From contig JAFEAV010000004.1 in the NCBI GenBank assembly GCA_018266215.1, forward strand, positions 62,001 to 126,000: 64,000 bases of DNA, in the 5' to 3' direction. This DNA comes from Cyanobacteria bacterium SZAS LIN-3 (GTDB lineage: Bacteria > Cyanobacteriota > Vampirovibrionia > Obscuribacterales > Obscuribacteraceae). Both the position numbers and the translations under genes were made by a program. The first letter of the stretch is position 1; each line of letters begins with the position of its first letter. The notes below the pieces were generated by a model. The model worked only from the letters and a program-made list of their open reading frames with translations. It made no database searches and was not told where the DNA came from. Shown here one piece after another: positions 62,549-64,000 of this stretch.

Positions 62549-64000
62549 ATGAATAGACATTTTACCGGGCGACTCGCACTCTCGACCTTGCTGGCTCTCG
62601 GCGTCCTGCTGTCGCCGGTGACTTCGGTCTTTGCCGCTGAATCTAAGAGCGAAGCTGCAAATAAAGCCGAATCACTTGGCGTTGCCATCACCGTCTACAA
62701 TCAGAACTTTGGTCTGGTCAAAGACATCCGCAACTTCGAACTCAAAGAAGGCATCAACTCGATACGCTTTGAAGACGTAGCTGCTGCAATTGATCCGACT
62801 ACCGTGAGTTTTACATCCTTGACCGCGCCCAACTCAGTGGCGGTGCGCGAGCAAAATTATCAATTTGACTTGATGGATGTCGGCACCATTCTCTCCAAGT
62901 CGGTCGGCAAAGAAATAAAAATCAGACAGTACACCACAGGCGGTACCCACGAAGTTACCGGCGTCCTTCTCAATCCGCCCCAGGTCAGCGTCTCCGACTC
63001 CAACGGTAACGTCAGCCAGCGCAGTCAGAGCATCGTTTTGAAGACCGCCTCCGGCATAGTCCTGGGGCCGTCCGGGGAAGTTGAAATAGCCGAGTTGCCC
63101 CCGGGTCTTGTCTCCAAGCCGTCTCTGCTCTGGAAGCTTGATTGCGATAAGCCTGGTACGCACAAAACTGAAATCAGCTATCAGACCCAGGGCCTGAACT
63201 GGAAGTGTGATTATGTCGCCGTGGCCAATGCCGATGACAGTGCCGCCGATCTGACCAGCTGGGTTACCCTCGATAATAAATCCGGAGCGACTTATAAAAA
63301 CGCCGCCCTCAAACTTATGGCCGGTGATGTCCACAAAATACAGCCCCCTGTCGCACCCAGGGCGATGATGTTTAAATCCGCCAGTATGGCCGGCGGCATG
63401 GCCCCTCAGTTTACCGAGCAGTCCTTTGCCGAATACCACCTCTACAGTCTGGCCAACAAGACCGATGTGATGAATAACGAAACCAAGCAATTGACGCTGT
63501 TTAACACCAGCAATGTGCCGGTCAAAAAGCTCTATATTTTTGATTCCCCGCAGCCGTACTACGGTGGCTTTAATCCGAGTGGGGCGACAAACGGTAAGGT
63601 CAACGTCAAGCTTGAGCTGGTCAACTCCAAGGAAAATAACCTTGGCATGCCCATGCCTAAAGGCAAAGTGCGCGTCTATAAACGCGACAAAGACGGAGCC
63701 ATGCAATTTGTCGGCGAAGATTTGATCGACCACACGCCCAAGGACGAGAAAGTGCGTGTCTACATCGGAGATGCCTTCGACCTTGTCGGTGAGCGCAAGC
63801 AGACTAACTTCAATCAGGTCTCGAATAAGATCCAGAGATCGTCGATGGAAATCTCTCTGCGCAACCACAAAGAGACTCCTGTGACAATCACATGTGTCGA
63901 ACACGCCTACGGCGACTGGAAGATAATCAGCTCCAGCCAGCCTTCGACCAAGAAGGATTCACACACTTTTGAATTTGCCGTGAAGGTCCCCGCTAACGGT
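62549..64000 (+). CDS. Secreted DUF4139-type protein (C terminus beyond the window)
   Basis: The frame is open from ATG 62549 to the window end, 484 codons without a stop. AGAGG lies about 6 bases before the ATG. Signal peptide about 1-31 (RLALSTLLALGVLLSPVTSVFA). The mature part follows the DUF4139 pattern: VAITVYNQNFGLVKDIRNFELKEGINSIRFEDVAAAIDPTTVSF, a central segment with LNWKCDYVAV and SGATYKNAALKLMAGDV, and LTLFNTSNVPVKKLYIFD. DUF4139 proteins are exported and beta-rich, of unknown function. It starts 13 bases after lpxC, so it probably belongs to the same transcript and the envelope. Confidence 0.85.
   Translation, partial: MNRHFTGRLALSTLLALGVLLSPVTSVFAAESKSEAANKAESLGVAITVYNQNFGLVKDIRNFELKEGINSIRFEDVAAAIDPTTVSFTSLTAPNSVAVREQNYQFDLMDVGTILSKSVGKEIKIRQYTTGGTHEVTGVLLNPPQVSVSDSNGNVSQRSQSIVLKTASGIVLGPSGEVEIAELPPGLVSKPSLLWKLDCDKPGTHKTEISYQTQGLNWKCDYVAVANADDSAADLTSWVTLDNKSGATYKNAALKLMAGDVHKIQPPVAPRAMMFKSASMAGGMAPQFTEQSFAEYHLYSLANKTDVMNNETKQLTLFNTSNVPVKKLYIFDSPQPYYGGFNPSGATNGKVNVKLELVNSKENNLGMPMPKGKVRVYKRDKDGAMQFVGEDLIDHTPKDEKVRVYIGDAFDLVGERKQTNFNQVSNKIQRSSMEISLRNHKETPVTITCVEHAYGDWKIISSSQPSTKKDSHTFEFAVKVPANG

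Overview
The window looks like a chromosomal segment of a diderm, LPS-making bacterium on the non-photosynthetic side of the Cyanobacteriota, most like Melainabacteria/Vampirovibrionia of the Obscuribacter type. This is inference from gene content, not a database match. The grounds are: efp-accB-accC in a row (efp next to accB is a familiar cyanobacterial neighbourhood); AccB with the biotin site EAMKLMN, as in cyanobacteria and plastids; a BamA with three POTRA domains; a bamA-skp-lpxD-lpxC envelope cluster; and a large load of secreted TPR and WG-repeat proteins. No photosynthesis gene, rRNA, CRISPR array, prophage or transposase is visible.

Layout. 0-7 kb: the start of a fatty-acid beta-oxidation-like gene, then small envelope or signalling proteins (lipoprotein, degenerate GGDEF, M15 peptidase, VOC and carboxymuconolactone decarboxylase-like proteins, WG-repeat lipoprotein, TPR protein). 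7-13 kb: a minus-strand pair coding a secreted alpha/beta hydrolase with a DUF4384-like tail and a secreted caspase-fold/TPR protein without its catalytic dyad, next to dnaK. 13-20 kb: a PD-(D/E)XK nuclease fused to an Fe-S XPD/DinG-like helicase, overlapping a gene for a degenerate DnaQ domain fused to a GIY-YIG nuclease, then a TPR protein and a phosphoesterase. 20-30 kb: secreted proteins, a cytoplasmic HExxH protein, a higBA toxin-antitoxin cassette bounded by 22-bp perfect direct repeats, a Pro-rich/EF-hand/calpain-like protein, a TPR-metzincin and a degenerate DnaQ-like protein. 30-45 kb: GT-C glycosyltransferase, beta-lactamase-fold hydrolase, ABC exporter, AraC regulator divergent from an aldo/keto reductase, class A PBP, exported peroxiredoxin, MscS-like channel, SRAP protein with a clamp-binding tail, valS. 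45-50 kb: efp-accB-accC, a CAU tRNA, TPR and membrane proteins. 51-57 kb: tmk, an aldehyde dehydrogenase, and convergent ligD and ku (non-homologous end joining). 57-64 kb: bamA-skp-lpxD-lpxC and a secreted DUF4139 protein cut by the window end.

How the genes fit together. Outer-membrane biogenesis (bamA, skp, lpxD, lpxC) and wall synthesis (PBP1A-type, M15 peptidase) sit with many exported repeat proteins. DNA maintenance is well represented (helicase-nuclease pair, LigD/Ku, SRAP, thymidylate kinase). A recurring theme is enzyme folds that have lost catalytic residues: GGDEF, caspase, calpain-like and two DnaQ-like domains. The strongest candidates for something undescribed are the repeat-bounded higBA cassette and the overlapping helicase-nuclease gene pair.
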